Both the position numbers and the translations under genes were made by a program. From NCBI RefSeq assembly GCF_010614805.1, contig NZ_JAAFZC010000001.1:186001-250000 (forward strand): DNA of 64,000 nucleotides, read 5' to 3'. Under the pieces are notes generated by a model. The model was not told the origin of the DNA. It searched no databases and worked only from the letters and a program-made list of their open reading frames with translations. Shown piece after piece: positions 16,944-25,727 of the stretch. How positions within the stretch are numbered: the stretch's first letter is position 1; each line of letters starts with the position of its first letter. The DNA comes from Pseudooceanicola aestuarii. Its GTDB lineage: Bacteria > Pseudomonadota > Alphaproteobacteria > Rhodobacterales > Rhodobacteraceae.

Positions 16944-19079
16944 ATGGCCACCATAAGTATCACGACTGCGAACTGGAACAGTCCCTCTTTCTGGTCCTCC
17001 ATCAACTATGGCTCTGGTGGCCATACGTTCGATTTCAGTTCGCTTCCCAGCAATTTCACCGTTTCGGTCAACCAGATGTCCGGCCAGCTGACGATCGACA
17101 ACGGATCGTCGGATTTCACCGTGCGGGACGCGACCACCAATGCCTCCGCCGATGCCAGCATGGGCGGCAATACGGAGTTCAGTTTCTTCGACTTCGTGCT
17201 TCCCGACGGCAACGATTGGGGCCGCGGCGACGAAAATGCCAACAACTTTGACGGCGGCGGCGGCGACGACACGATCGAAGGCGGGACCGAGGACGACACC
17301 ATCAGCGGCGGCTCCGGCAACGACGTATTGTACGGCGATGCGGAATCGCCCATCGGCGTCACCGAATCATTCGAGGTCGGCAGCCTGACCATGTCCCCGA
17401 ACGAGGTGCGCGACGGCTCCGCCCAGGGCGGGAACCCCTCCAACGCGAATGACGGCACCTCGGTCATCTATGACAATGCCGCCCAGCTGGAAGACGGCAC
17501 CAACGTCGCGATGCGCGTCACGCTGGTCGACAAGTCCAGCAGCAACCTGAACGTCAACCTGACCAACGGAACGACGAATCAGACGATCCTTCTATCGGGC
17601 GGCAGTAGCCAGCAGGGCGAGACGGCGGAGATCCGCATCGAATTCCTGGACCAGGCCACCGGCGAACCGCTGGTCCTGTCCGGCTCGGCCACCTTCAGCG
17701 ATCTGGACGACAATTCCGGCAGCACCGGCACCGCTGAAAACCTTGTACTGGACGCGGGCTATTTTTCCTCCTTCGCGGTGTCTCAGGACAGTTCCCTGGA
17801 GGTCAGCCAGTCCAACGGCATGGTGACGGCCAAGGGGACAGAACAGAACAACCCCAATGACCAGGACGCCTGGTTCCAGGCGATGTTCGACGGCAAGTCC
17901 GAGATCAATTTCACCCTGATCTACCCCGGCGTCACGGCTGGCTTCGGCTTTAACGGGCAGGACATCACCAATTCCGTCGTGACCCCGGTGATCGCCGGCA
18001 ACGATACCCTGGATGGGGAATCCGGCGATGACCAGATAGACGGCGGTGGCGGGGATGACACCATCCTCGGCGGCCAGGGCGATGACACGCTGATCGGCGG
18101 CGCCGGCAATGACGAGATTTCCGGCGGTTCGGGGGAAGATTTCATCCGCGGCGGCGGTGGCAACGACACCATCCTGGCCGGTGGCGACGACACGGTCAGC
18201 GGCGATGACGGAGATGACGTCTTTCGCATCGATCCCGATGCGCTGACCGGCGGCGGCACGATCTCCATTACAGGTGGCGAAGGCGACGAGACGCTGGGCG
18301 ATACGCTCGATTTCAACGGGCAGCTGGACTGGGGATCGGTCGTCATCACCGATGACGACGACGAAAACGGCGGGCTGACCGGCTATGCCACCCTGCGCGA
18401 CGGGACGGTCGTCAACTTCAGCCAGATCGAGACGGTGTTGTGTTTCGCTGAAGGCACCCGGCTGAGCACCCCCAAGGGCGACATCGCCGTCGAGGACCTA
18501 GCGGAGGGCGACCTGATCGACACGCTGGACCACGGCCCGCAGCCGATCCGATGGAAGCGCGCTTCTCCGCATGGTTGGGCCGCCGAAAGCAATGACCAGA
18601 AGCCGGTGCAGTTCAAACCCGGAAGCCTGGGCGCGGGCCTGCCCCGGCGGGAGCTGGTCGTTTCGCCGCAGCACCGGATGCTGGTGCCCGACGCCGAAGA
18701 CGGCCAACTGGTCGCGGCCAAGGCGCTGTTGGATCTGCCGGGTGTGCGCCAGCAGAACGGCCGCCGCCGCGTGACTTATCATCACCTGTTCTTCGACCGG
18801 CATCAGGTGCTGTTTGCCGAAGGAGCACCCACGGAATCCTTCTACCCTGGCGTGGCCGCCCTGCGGTCGCTGTCGGCTGCGGATCGCAACAGCCTGCGCC
18901 CCCTGCTTCTGCACCAGGAAGGCGAGGGCTATGCGCCGGTGCGTCCCTTGATGAAAGTGCAATGCGCCCGACACCTGGTGGCAGCCGGCCTCGCCACCTG
19001 GAGCGCGGGCACGTTGAAACGACTGACCGGCCGGGCCAGCCGCAGCACCTTGCGCGTGGTGTCCCGCGACGCGGGCTGA
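16944..19079 (+). CDS. RTX calcium-binding repeat protein with C-terminal Hint domain
   Basis: A 711-residue acidic, Gly/Asp/Asn-rich protein with no Sec signal, as expected for type I secretion. Two blocks of nonapeptide RTX repeats (GGxGxDxUx), about residues 102-131 and 352-428, include GGGGDDTILGGQGDDTLIGG; each can bind calcium after export. Between them is a ~200-residue beta-rich region I do not recognise. From Cys500 (CFAEGTRLSTPKGDIAVEDL) to about 640 is a Hint (Hedgehog/intein) domain with VSPQHRMLV and LFFDRHQVLFAEG, which could self-cleave or self-process. RTX-Hint proteins are abundant in roseobacters; surface adhesion or matrix roles are proposed but unproven. Confidence 0.92.
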   Translation: MATISITTANWNSPSFWSSINYGSGGHTFDFSSLPSNFTVSVNQMSGQLTIDNGSSDFTVRDATTNASADASMGGNTEFSFFDFVLPDGNDWGRGDENANNFDGGGGDDTIEGGTEDDTISGGSGNDVLYGDAESPIGVTESFEVGSLTMSPNEVRDGSAQGGNPSNANDGTSVIYDNAAQLEDGTNVAMRVTLVDKSSSNLNVNLTNGTTNQTILLSGGSSQQGETAEIRIEFLDQATGEPLVLSGSATFSDLDDNSGSTGTAENLVLDAGYFSSFAVSQDSSLEVSQSNGMVTAKGTEQNNPNDQDAWFQAMFDGKSEINFTLIYPGVTAGFGFNGQDITNSVVTPVIAGNDTLDGESGDDQIDGGGGDDTILGGQGDDTLIGGAGNDEISGGSGEDFIRGGGGNDTILAGGDDTVSGDDGDDVFRIDPDALTGGGTISITGGEGDETLGDTLDFNGQLDWGSVVITDDDDENGGLTGYATLRDGTVVNFSQIETVLCFAEGTRLSTPKGDIAVEDLAEGDLIDTLDHGPQPIRWKRASPHGWAAESNDQKPVQFKPGSLGAGLPRRELVVSPQHRMLVPDAEDGQLVAAKALLDLPGVRQQNGRRRVTYHHLFFDRHQVLFAEGAPTESFYPGVAALRSLSAADRNSLRPLLLHQEGEGYAPVRPLMKVQCARHLVAAGLATWSAGTLKRLTGRASRSTLRVVSRDAG

Positions 19080-19103
19080 GCGCCGCCCCGCCGGACAGGA
19101 TAG

Positions 19104-19136
19104 AACGGCCCGCCCTGAACGGCGGGCCGTTTCGCG
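19104..19136 (+). terminator. rho-independent terminator after the RTX/Hint gene
   Basis: A 10-bp stem ACGGCCCGCC/GGCGGGCCGT with a 6-base loop (19105-19130), flanked by AA on the left and TTTC on the right, 25 bases past the stop. Confidence 0.8.
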
Positions 19137-19259
19137 TTTCCATTCCCCAAAAGTGCCGCCTCGCCCCGTCGGAGATTTGCACATTCGCGATTTGAAATGA
19201 GGTCCATCATAGCCTCACGCCATGAGAACTGCATAAATTTCAACCTCACGGGGCGAGAG

Positions 19260-20492
19260 TCAGATTGGGGTCGGCGCCGGCTCGGCCACGGGGCGGGGCG
19301 TGGTGGGACGGCTGCGATACAGGATCAGCAACATGATCGCGATATTCACTCCGTTGAAAGCGATGCCGTTCAGGAAGGCGAGGGTATAGCTGCCAGAGAC
19401 CTCGTAGATCAGACCCGACAGCCAGCCGCCCAATGCCATCCCGAAAATCGTCAGCATGATAACGAAGCCGACCCGCGCCCCGGCCTGTTGCGCCGGCATG
19501 TATTCCCGCACGATGATCGCGTAGGACGGGACGATCCCTCCCTGCGCCAGGCCGAACACCAGGCTGACCACGTATAGCGATGTCAGCCCCCCGGCCGGAA
19601 GATAGAGCGCCAGCGCCAACATTTGCAGGACCGAGCCGATCAGCAGTGTCTTTACCCCGCCCAGCCAGTCCGCCAACACCCCGCTGACAAGGCGCGACCC
19701 GACCCCGCCCAGCAACATCAGCGACAGCATCTCCGCCCCGACGGCCGGGCCGAACCCCATGTCGACGCAAAGCGAAACGATATGCACCTGCGGCATCGAC
19801 ATTGCCACGCAGCAGCCTACCCCGGCTACGCCCAGAACCCAGGTCAGTTTGGCGGGCGACCACGACAGGCGGCGCGCCGACAAGGCTGATCCCTGGGCTT
19901 CGGCGGAAAGTTCCGCCGCCGGAAGGCGCCGGCGCAGCGCCAGGCTCAGCGGCACGATCAGAACGGTGGCGCAGACCCCCAGCACCAGGTAGGCCGCGCG
20001 CCAGCCGCTATCGGCCAGTACCCCGGCCAGCAGGATCGGCCAAATCGCCCCGGCCAGGTAATTGCCACTGGCCGCGATGGCCACGGCAATGCCGCGACGA
20101 CGGCGGAACCACAGGGAGATATCGGCGATCAGCGGCCCGAAATAGGCGGCCGTACCCAGCCCAATCAGCAATTGCGCTGCCGAAAGCAGGCCGATTCCGG
20201 GGCTGGCCGCCGCCGCGACATAACCCAGTGAACAGATCAGGGCCGCCACGCTCATCGACCAGACGACACCGAACCGGTCTACCGCCCGCCCGATGGACAT
20301 GTTTCCCAGGGCAAAGCCGATCATCGTCAAGGTATAGGGCAACGACGCCTCCCCCCGGCCGGTGGCGAATTCGGCCTGGACGGCGGGCATGACGACGACG
20401 GCGGACCACATGCCGGCATTGCCGACCACCGCGATCAGAAGTGACAAAGCAAGCCGCGCCCAGGAATATCGGCTGTCGAGAGATCTGTTCAT
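19260..20492 (-). CDS. MFS transporter
   Basis: A 410-residue major-facilitator permease with about 12 hydrophobic helices. The loop 2-3 motif appears as GRAVDRFGVVWSM and the matching half-site in repeat two as VLADWLGGVKTLL. Helix 4-5 loop FRRRRGIAVAIAASG is typical of monocarboxylate/oxalate-formate type members, which suggests an organic-acid substrate, but this is tentative. AGGG precedes ATG20492. It stands alone, tail to tail with the RTX gene. Confidence 0.88.
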   Translation of the reverse strand: MNRSLDSRYSWARLALSLLIAVVGNAGMWSAVVVMPAVQAEFATGRGEASLPYTLTMIGFALGNMSIGRAVDRFGVVWSMSVAALICSLGYVAAAASPGIGLLSAAQLLIGLGTAAYFGPLIADISLWFRRRRGIAVAIAASGNYLAGAIWPILLAGVLADSGWRAAYLVLGVCATVLIVPLSLALRRRLPAAELSAEAQGSALSARRLSWSPAKLTWVLGVAGVGCCVAMSMPQVHIVSLCVDMGFGPAVGAEMLSLMLLGGVGSRLVSGVLADWLGGVKTLLIGSVLQMLALALYLPAGGLTSLYVVSLVFGLAQGGIVPSYAIIVREYMPAQQAGARVGFVIMLTIFGMALGGWLSGLIYEVSGSYTLAFLNGIAFNGVNIAIMLLILYRSRPTTPRPVAEPAPTPI

Positions 20493-20634
20493 CCGGGCAC
20501 CCTAGCCCCCGGTCCCGGTGCCTGACAGGGCGGAAAGGGCGAAGCTGCCCGATATTTGTGCAAACTCGGGCATGTCAGGAGCAGGGAAAGAGCGGCGCGA
20601 GTGGGGACCGCCCGTGCCGGGCGGTGCGCTCCGC

Positions 20635-20660
20635 GCGGCGGTATTTCGCGCCCGAAGGGA
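20635..20660 (-). repeat. intergenic repeat box, copy A
   Basis: Reverse orientation of the box CCTTCGGGCGCGAAATACCG. A 3-nt-loop hairpin CCGCCCG/CGGGCGG (20608-20624) lies 10 bases from its GTATTT end, and a stronger G6/C6 hairpin (20698-20726) lies on the other side. It is in the 246-base gap between the MFS gene and the second dipeptide operon's last gene. Confidence 0.7.
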
Positions 20661-20697
20661 GCGGGGCGGGGCACCCGGCGGGGGGAGGCCAGACGCA

Positions 20698-20726
20698 GGG
20701 GGGCAGAGGCGGGTGCCCTGCCCCCC
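20698..20726 (-). terminator. GC-rich hairpin after the second dipeptide operon
   Basis: GGGGGGCAG (20698-20706) pairs with CTGCCCCCC (20718-20726), with a further GGC/GCC inside. It lies 13 bases past the stop of the operon's final gene. No U tract follows on the minus strand, so termination strength is uncertain. Confidence 0.45.
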
Positions 20727-20738
20727 AGCGAAGCAGCT

Positions 20739-21689
20739 TCAGTTTTCGGGAAAGAAACAGGCGACCGGGCGCGGCGTTCCCTCAAGCGGCGGACGCTCTG
20801 CCCGGCATTTGTCCTGCGCCTTCCAGCAGCGCGGCGCAAAGGGGCAGCCGGCCGGCACCGCCAGTGGCGAGGGCAATTCGCCCTCCAGCTTGATCCGCTG
20901 CCGGGTGCCGTGCGGGTCGGCCATCGGCGTCGCGGAAAGCAGTGCCTTGGTATATGGGTGGCGCGGTGCGTCGAAGAGATCGTCCTTGGGGCCGCGCTCC
21001 ACGGGACGACCAAGGTACATCACGATGACCTCGTCCGCGACATGGCGCACCACCGACAGGTCGTGGCTGATGAACAGGTAGGCCAGCTGCAACCGATCCT
21101 GAAGATCCAGCAGCAGGTTCAGGATCTGCGACTGGATCGACAGGTCCAGCGCCGAGACGGGTTCGTCCAGCACCAGCAGCTTGGGTTCCAGCATCAGGGC
21201 GCGGGCGACGGCGATCCGTTGCCGCTGCCCGCCGGAGAACATATGCGGGTAGCGGTCGTAATGCTCGGGGCGCAGGCCGACCAGGGCCATCATTTCGCGG
21301 GCCTTGGCCTCGCGATCCCTGGCTGACATCTCGGGGCGGTTTATCTTCAGCGGCTCTTCGAGGATGGCGCCGATCCTGTGGCGCAGGTTCAGCGACCCAT
21401 AGGGGTTCTGGAACACGATTTGCACGGTTTCCCGCATGGATGCCCATTTGTCCGGCGTGACCGGCACACCGTCGATCGTCAGACTGCCGTTGGTCGGCTC
21501 CTCGATCAGCGTAACCATGCGGGCCAGCGTGGATTTCCCGCAGCCGGATTCACCCACCACAGCCAGGGTTTTCCCGGCCTCGATGGAGAAGCTGGTACCT
21601 TCGACCGCGCGCACGGTCTGCGGCTTGGAAAACAGGCCGCCGCCAACCTCGTAGTGGCGGCTCAGTCCCTCGGCTGTGACGACGCTCAT
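20739..21689 (-). CDS. dppF: dipeptide ABC transporter ATP-binding protein (DppF type)
   Basis: A 316-residue ATPase of the second peptide importer. Walker [11 protein letters not shown]-loop [14 protein letters not shown], signature [15 protein letters not shown], Walker [15 protein letters not shown] and switch ISHDLSVV are intact; [14 protein letters not shown] marks the oligopeptide-type C-terminal domain. The start overlaps the dppD stop by four bases. Last gene of the operon. Confidence 0.94.
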   Translation of the reverse strand: MSVVTAEGLSRHYEVGGGLFSKPQTVRAVEGTSFSIEAGKTLAVVGESGCGKSTLARMVTLIEEPTNGSLTIDGVPVTPDKWASMRETVQIVFQNPYGSLNLRHRIGAILEEPLKINRPEMSARDREAKAREMMALVGLRPEHYDRYPHMFSGGQRQRIAVARALMLEPKLLVLDEPVSALDLSIQSQILNLLLDLQDRLQLAYLFISHDLSVVRHVADEVIVMYLGRPVERGPKDDLFDAPRHPYTKALLSATPMADPHGTRQRIKLEGELPSPLAVPAGCPFAPRCWKAQDKCRAERPPLEGTPRPVACFFPEN

Positions 21690-22666
21690 GCGGTGACCTC
21701 ATGCTGTTCGGTGGCAAGCGGGTAGTGGCAGCGCGCGCGGCCCAGTTCGGGCGGCTGCACCGGCGGAGCCACGGCGCGACAGGTGTCATCCGCGAATTTG
21801 CAGCGCGGCGAGAACAGGCAGCCCTGCGGCCGGTCGAACTGCCCCGGCACCACGCCCGGAATGGTCGGCAGGCGCCGTTCGGTCGCCCGTTCGGGCAGCG
21901 CGGCCAGCAGGGCGGCGGTATAGGGATGGTGCGGCGTGTCGAAAAGATCCCCGACCGGCTGGTCCTCCACCTTCTGGCCGGCATATTGCACGCAGACGCG
22001 TTCGGCGGTTTCGGCCACCACGCCCATGTCATGGGTGATCAGGATCAAACCCATGCCGGTGTCTTTTTGCAGGTCGGTCAGCAGATCAAGGATCTGGGCC
22101 TGGATGGTCACGTCCAACGCGGTGGTGGGTTCGTCCGCCACCAGAAGGCGCGGCTTGCAGGCGATGGCCATGGCGATCATCACCCGCTGGTTCATCCCGC
22201 CCGACAATTGGTGCGGAAAGGCCGACAGCCGTTTCGCCGGATCGGGAATGCCGACCATCTCCAGCAGCTCGACCGCGCGGGCATGGCGCGCGCGACGGTC
22301 CAGTTGCAGGTGTTGGCGCAGCGCCTCCTTGATCTGGAACCCCACGGTGAAACAGGGGTTCAGCGAGGACATCGGCTCCTGAAAGATCATCGACATGTCC
22401 TTGCCGATCACCCGGCGGCGGGCGGCGGCGGACATGCGGCGCAGGTCATGCCCGTCAAAGGACAGCTCGTCCGCCGTGATCGTGGCAGTCCAGGGCAGCA
22501 GGCCCATCGTGGCCAGCATCGACACGGATTTGCCAGAGCCGCTTTCGCCCACGATGGCGAGCAATTCGCCCTCTTCCACGGTCAGATCGACGCCGTCCAC
22601 CGCGCGGAACGCGCCGGAGGCGGTGGCGAAGTCCACCGACAGGTTGCGGATAGTGAGAAGGGACAT
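21686..22666 (-). CDS. dppD: dipeptide ABC transporter ATP-binding protein (DppD type)
   Basis: A 326-residue partner ATPase that pairs with DppF. Walker [11 protein letters not shown]-loop [14 protein letters not shown], signature [15 protein letters not shown], Walker [15 protein letters not shown], and ITHDMGVV are present, plus a C-terminal Cys cluster ([14 protein letters not shown]). The start is 3 bases from the dppC stop, consistent with coupled translation. Confidence 0.94.
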   Translation of the reverse strand: MSLLTIRNLSVDFATASGAFRAVDGVDLTVEEGELLAIVGESGSGKSVSMLATMGLLPWTATITADELSFDGHDLRRMSAAARRRVIGKDMSMIFQEPMSSLNPCFTVGFQIKEALRQHLQLDRRARHARAVELLEMVGIPDPAKRLSAFPHQLSGGMNQRVMIAMAIACKPRLLVADEPTTALDVTIQAQILDLLTDLQKDTGMGLILITHDMGVVAETAERVCVQYAGQKVEDQPVGDLFDTPHHPYTAALLAALPERATERRLPTIPGVVPGQFDRPQGCLFSPRCKFADDTCRAVAPPVQPPELGRARCHYPLATEQHEVTA

Positions 22667-22669
22667 CGG

Positions 22670-23578
22670 TCAGCTCCTCTTCAGCTTGGGGTCAAGCGCA
22701 TCGCGCAGGCCGTCGCCCATCAGGTTGATGGCCAGCACGGTGATCAGGATGGCGAGGCCTGGGAAGGTCACGACCCACCAGGCGCGCAGGATGAATTCGC
22801 GGGCCTCTGCCAGCATGGTGCCCCATTCCGGCGTCGGCGGCTGCGCCCCCATCCCGAGGAAGCCAAGCGCAGCGGCATCCAGGATCGCGGTGGAAAACGA
22901 CAGCGCGGCCTGCACGATGATCGGTGCCAGGCAATTGGGCAGCACGGTGATGAACATCAGCCGCCACAGCCCGGCGCCTGCGACGCGGGCTGAGATCACG
23001 TATTCCTTGGTCCGTTCGTTGATGACCGAGGCGCGGGTCAGCCGTACGTAATGCGGTTGCAGCACCAGCGCGATGGCGATCATCGCGTTCAGCAGCGACG
23101 GCCCCAGGATCGCAACCAGCACCAGCGCCAGCAACAGCGAAGGGAACGCCAGGATGATGTCCATGACCCGCATGATGATCGTGTCCAGCCATTTCGGCGC
23201 GAACCCGGCCAGCAGCCCGATCAGGATACCCCCCGTGGCAGAGACCACGACCACCACGATCCCCACGAAGAAGGAGAAGCGCGCCCCATGCAGCAACCGC
23301 GACAGCATGTCCCGGCCCAGCGGATCGGTGCCCAGCGGGAATTGCCAGCTTCCGCCCTCGGCCCAGACGGGGGGCACCAGCGTGAACTGACGGAATTGCT
23401 GCGTCGGGCTGTGCGGCGCCAGCACATCGGCCAGGATCGCGATAAGCACGAAGGCGGCAAAGACGTAAAGCCCGATAACCGCGCCCCGGTTCTCCTTGAA
23501 GTAGCGCCAGAATTCCTTGAGGCGGCCGGGGCGGTCGTCGATGACATTGCGGGCGGTCTGCGAGGATGCGTCGGCCAT
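22670..23578 (-). CDS. dppC: dipeptide ABC transporter permease (DppC type)
   Basis: A 302-residue inner-membrane permease. A cytoplasmic N-terminus with RLKEFWRYFKENRGAVIGL leads into the first helix; FPLGTDPLGRDMLSRLLHG is the conserved periplasmic segment and EYVISARVAGAG with the following IL.PN is the EAA coupling loop. The end is GDGLRDALDPKLKRS. The chosen start (23578) leaves one base after the dppB stop; an upstream Met would overlap dppB. Confidence 0.93.
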   Translation of the reverse strand: MADASSQTARNVIDDRPGRLKEFWRYFKENRGAVIGLYVFAAFVLIAILADVLAPHSPTQQFRQFTLVPPVWAEGGSWQFPLGTDPLGRDMLSRLLHGARFSFFVGIVVVVVSATGGILIGLLAGFAPKWLDTIIMRVMDIILAFPSLLLALVLVAILGPSLLNAMIAIALVLQPHYVRLTRASVINERTKEYVISARVAGAGLWRLMFITVLPNCLAPIIVQAALSFSTAILDAAALGFLGMGAQPPTPEWGTMLAEAREFILRAWWVVTFPGLAILITVLAINLMGDGLRDALDPKLKRS

Positions 23579-23579
23579 G

Positions 23580-24587
23580 TCAGCGTTTCCTGATCTTGGG
23601 GTTGATGAGGCCATAGAGAAGGTCGACCGTAAGGTTCACCAGCATGACCATGACAGCGATGAGAAGAAGCCCGCCCTGCACGACCGGGTAGTCGCGGCGG
23701 AAGATGGAATCGACCATCCATTTGCCGATGCCCGGCCAGGAAAAGATGGTTTCCGTCAGAATGGCGCCAGCCAGCAGCGTGCCGACCGACAGGCCGATCA
23801 CGGTGATCACCGGGATCATCGCGTTGCGCAGCGCATGCAGCCCGTTCACGCGCGAGGGGCGCAGCCCCTTGGCGCGGGCGGTGCGAATGTAGTCTTCGGA
23901 CAGGACTTCCAGCATGGCGGACCGGGTCTGCCGGGCGATCACCGCCAGCGGGATCGTCGCCAGCACGAAGGACGGCAGGATCAGGTGGCGCAGCGCCGAG
24001 ACAAAGGCGCCGTCCTGCCCGGACAACAGGGAATCAATCAGCATGAAGCCGGTGACCTGCGGGAAGTAATACAAAAGATCGATCCGTCCCGACACCGGCG
24101 TCCAGCCAAGGTTGCCGGAGAAGACGATGATCAACAGCAGCGCCCACCAGAAGATCGGCATCGAATAGCCCACCAGCGCGGTGGACATCAGCGCCCGGTC
24201 GAAGAACTTGCCCCGGTTTACCGCCGCGATCACCCCCGCGGGCAGGCCCAGGCAGATCGCCAGCACGATGGCACAGAGCGACAGTTCCAGCGTCGCCGGG
24301 AAAAGGGCGAAGAATTCATCCCAGACGGGTTTCTTCGTCACGAAGGAATTGCCCAGATCGCCCTGCAGCACCCCGGTGAAGTAATCCCAGAATTGAACGT
24401 AGATCGGCCGGTCAAAGCCGAATTGCTGCACCAGCTCGTCATAGCGTTCCTGGCTCAGCCCGCGTTCACCGGCCATCACGATGATCGGATCACCCGGCAA
24501 CACGCGGATGAACGCGAAAGAGATCAGCGTCACCCCCAGGAAGGTCGGGATGAAAGTCGCAAGTCGCGAGAGAATATATTTCAGCAT
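23580..24587 (-). CDS. dppB: dipeptide ABC transporter permease (DppB type)
   Basis: A 335-residue permease starting MLKYILSRLATFIPTFLGVT, followed by VLPGDPI, five more hydrophobic segments and the EAA loop in LEVLSEDYIRTARAKGL. It ends with LLYGLINPKIRKR. Its ATG shares one base with the stop of the upstream M24 peptidase gene (TGATG), so the peptidase is part of the same transcript. Confidence 0.94.
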   Translation of the reverse strand: MLKYILSRLATFIPTFLGVTLISFAFIRVLPGDPIIVMAGERGLSQERYDELVQQFGFDRPIYVQFWDYFTGVLQGDLGNSFVTKKPVWDEFFALFPATLELSLCAIVLAICLGLPAGVIAAVNRGKFFDRALMSTALVGYSMPIFWWALLLIIVFSGNLGWTPVSGRIDLLYYFPQVTGFMLIDSLLSGQDGAFVSALRHLILPSFVLATIPLAVIARQTRSAMLEVLSEDYIRTARAKGLRPSRVNGLHALRNAMIPVITVIGLSVGTLLAGAILTETIFSWPGIGKWMVDSIFRRDYPVVQGGLLLIAVMVMLVNLTVDLLYGLINPKIRKR

Positions 24588-25675
24588 CAGCCCACCACCC
24601 TAAGGTCTTTGGGGAAGGTCGTCAGGGATCGGCAGCCGGTATCGGTGACCAGCACGTCATCCTCGATCCGAACGCCGAACCCGCCCAGTTGGTATAGTCC
24701 CGGTTCGTTGGTAAAGACCGTTCCAGCCTCCAGAACCTCGTGGTTGCCCCGCATGATATAGGGGGCCTCGTGTACGTCGCGGCCTAACCCGTGCCCGGTC
24801 TTGGTGCGGATGCGGTCCGCAAAGGGAGAGGCCTCCAGCACGCCGGTCACGGCATCGTCGATTTCATGCGCGGAGACGCCCGCGCGGGTCACCTCGTGGC
24901 CCTTGAGGTTGGCGGCCAGCACGGTGTCGTAGACGGCCCGCCCCTCTTCCGGGACGTGGCCAACAAAAACGGTGCGCGTGATATCGGCGGCAAATCCGTC
25001 CTTGCGGGCACCGAAATCGAACAGCAGCGCATCGCCCGGCTGCACCGCATAATCGCCCGCATGGGCATGGGGTTTCGCCGAATTGGCCCCCGCCGCGACG
25101 ATCGGGCCAAATGACATGTCATCCGCCCCGTGGGCGAACAGCGCCTGGATCAGCCGCGCCTCGATCTGCTTTTCCGTCTGGCCTGCGGCGACAGTGGACA
25201 GGACATCCTCCAGCGCGGCCTCGGAAATGCGGATGGCGCGGGTCAGCGCAGCGATATCGGCGGGCGTCTTGATCAGACGCAGGCCGGAAATTTCACGTTC
25301 CCCGTCGCGCAGGGCGATACCGGGATTGGCACGGCGCAGGGCCTCGGCCACGAACACGCGCATCGCCTGCCCCTCCACCGCGAGGGAGGTCAGCGGCAGA
25401 TGCGCGGCCAGAGTGTCGAACGCCCTTTGGTAGCCGTCCTGATCGCGCCAATCGAAGGTCTCGCCTTCGAAGCCGGCATCGGACCATGATCCGAGTTCGA
25501 GATTGGGCATGATGGCCGCGGGCGCGCCTTCCGCCGGGATGACGACCAGAAAGGGCCGTTCGTTGGTGTGGAAGCTCACGCCCAGCGCACGGGTGAAATT
25601 CGGCCCGGGCACCAGCCCCACCGCCTGAACCCCCATTTGACGGGCAAGTGCGCGATATTCGAAAAAACGATCCAT
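24587..25675 (-). CDS. M24-family Xaa-Pro peptidase
   Basis: A 362-residue cytoplasmic metallopeptidase with a creatinase-like N-terminal domain and a pita-bread catalytic domain. Metal ligands are visible: the Asp pair in DFGARKDGFAADITRTVFVG, His in KTGHGLGRDVHEAP, and the Glu residues in TNEPGLY and RIEDDVLVT. It lies between the binding-protein gene and dppB in one operon, so it probably cleaves imported proline-containing di- or tripeptides (inference). Activity as aminopeptidase P or prolidase cannot be separated by sequence reading. Confidence 0.9.
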   Translation of the reverse strand: MDRFFEYRALARQMGVQAVGLVPGPNFTRALGVSFHTNERPFLVVIPAEGAPAAIMPNLELGSWSDAGFEGETFDWRDQDGYQRAFDTLAAHLPLTSLAVEGQAMRVFVAEALRRANPGIALRDGEREISGLRLIKTPADIAALTRAIRISEAALEDVLSTVAAGQTEKQIEARLIQALFAHGADDMSFGPIVAAGANSAKPHAHAGDYAVQPGDALLFDFGARKDGFAADITRTVFVGHVPEEGRAVYDTVLAANLKGHEVTRAGVSAHEIDDAVTGVLEASPFADRIRTKTGHGLGRDVHEAPYIMRGNHEVLEAGTVFTNEPGLYQLGGFGVRIEDDVLVTDTGCRSLTTFPKDLRVVG

Positions 25676-25691
25676 CAGACCCCCGGTTGGC

Positions 25692-25717
25692 GAACGGGGC
25701 CGTCTCCGGCCCCGTTC
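25692..25717 (-). other. intra-operon hairpin after the dipeptide-binding protein gene
   Basis: An 11-bp perfect stem GAACGGGGCCG/CGGCCCCGTTC around TCTC fills the gap between the binding-protein stop and the M24 peptidase start. It lacks a T tract. It parallels the hairpin after the other binding-protein gene at 13010-13035 and likely sets relative expression. Confidence 0.6.
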
Positions 25718-25727
25718 TTGCGTTGAT

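Noticed and set aside
17251..18230. GGCGGCGGxGACGAxAC-type repeats considered as a DNA repeat or CRISPR-like array
   Set aside because: They are in frame and encode RTX nonapeptides; spacing is 27 bases without unique spacers.
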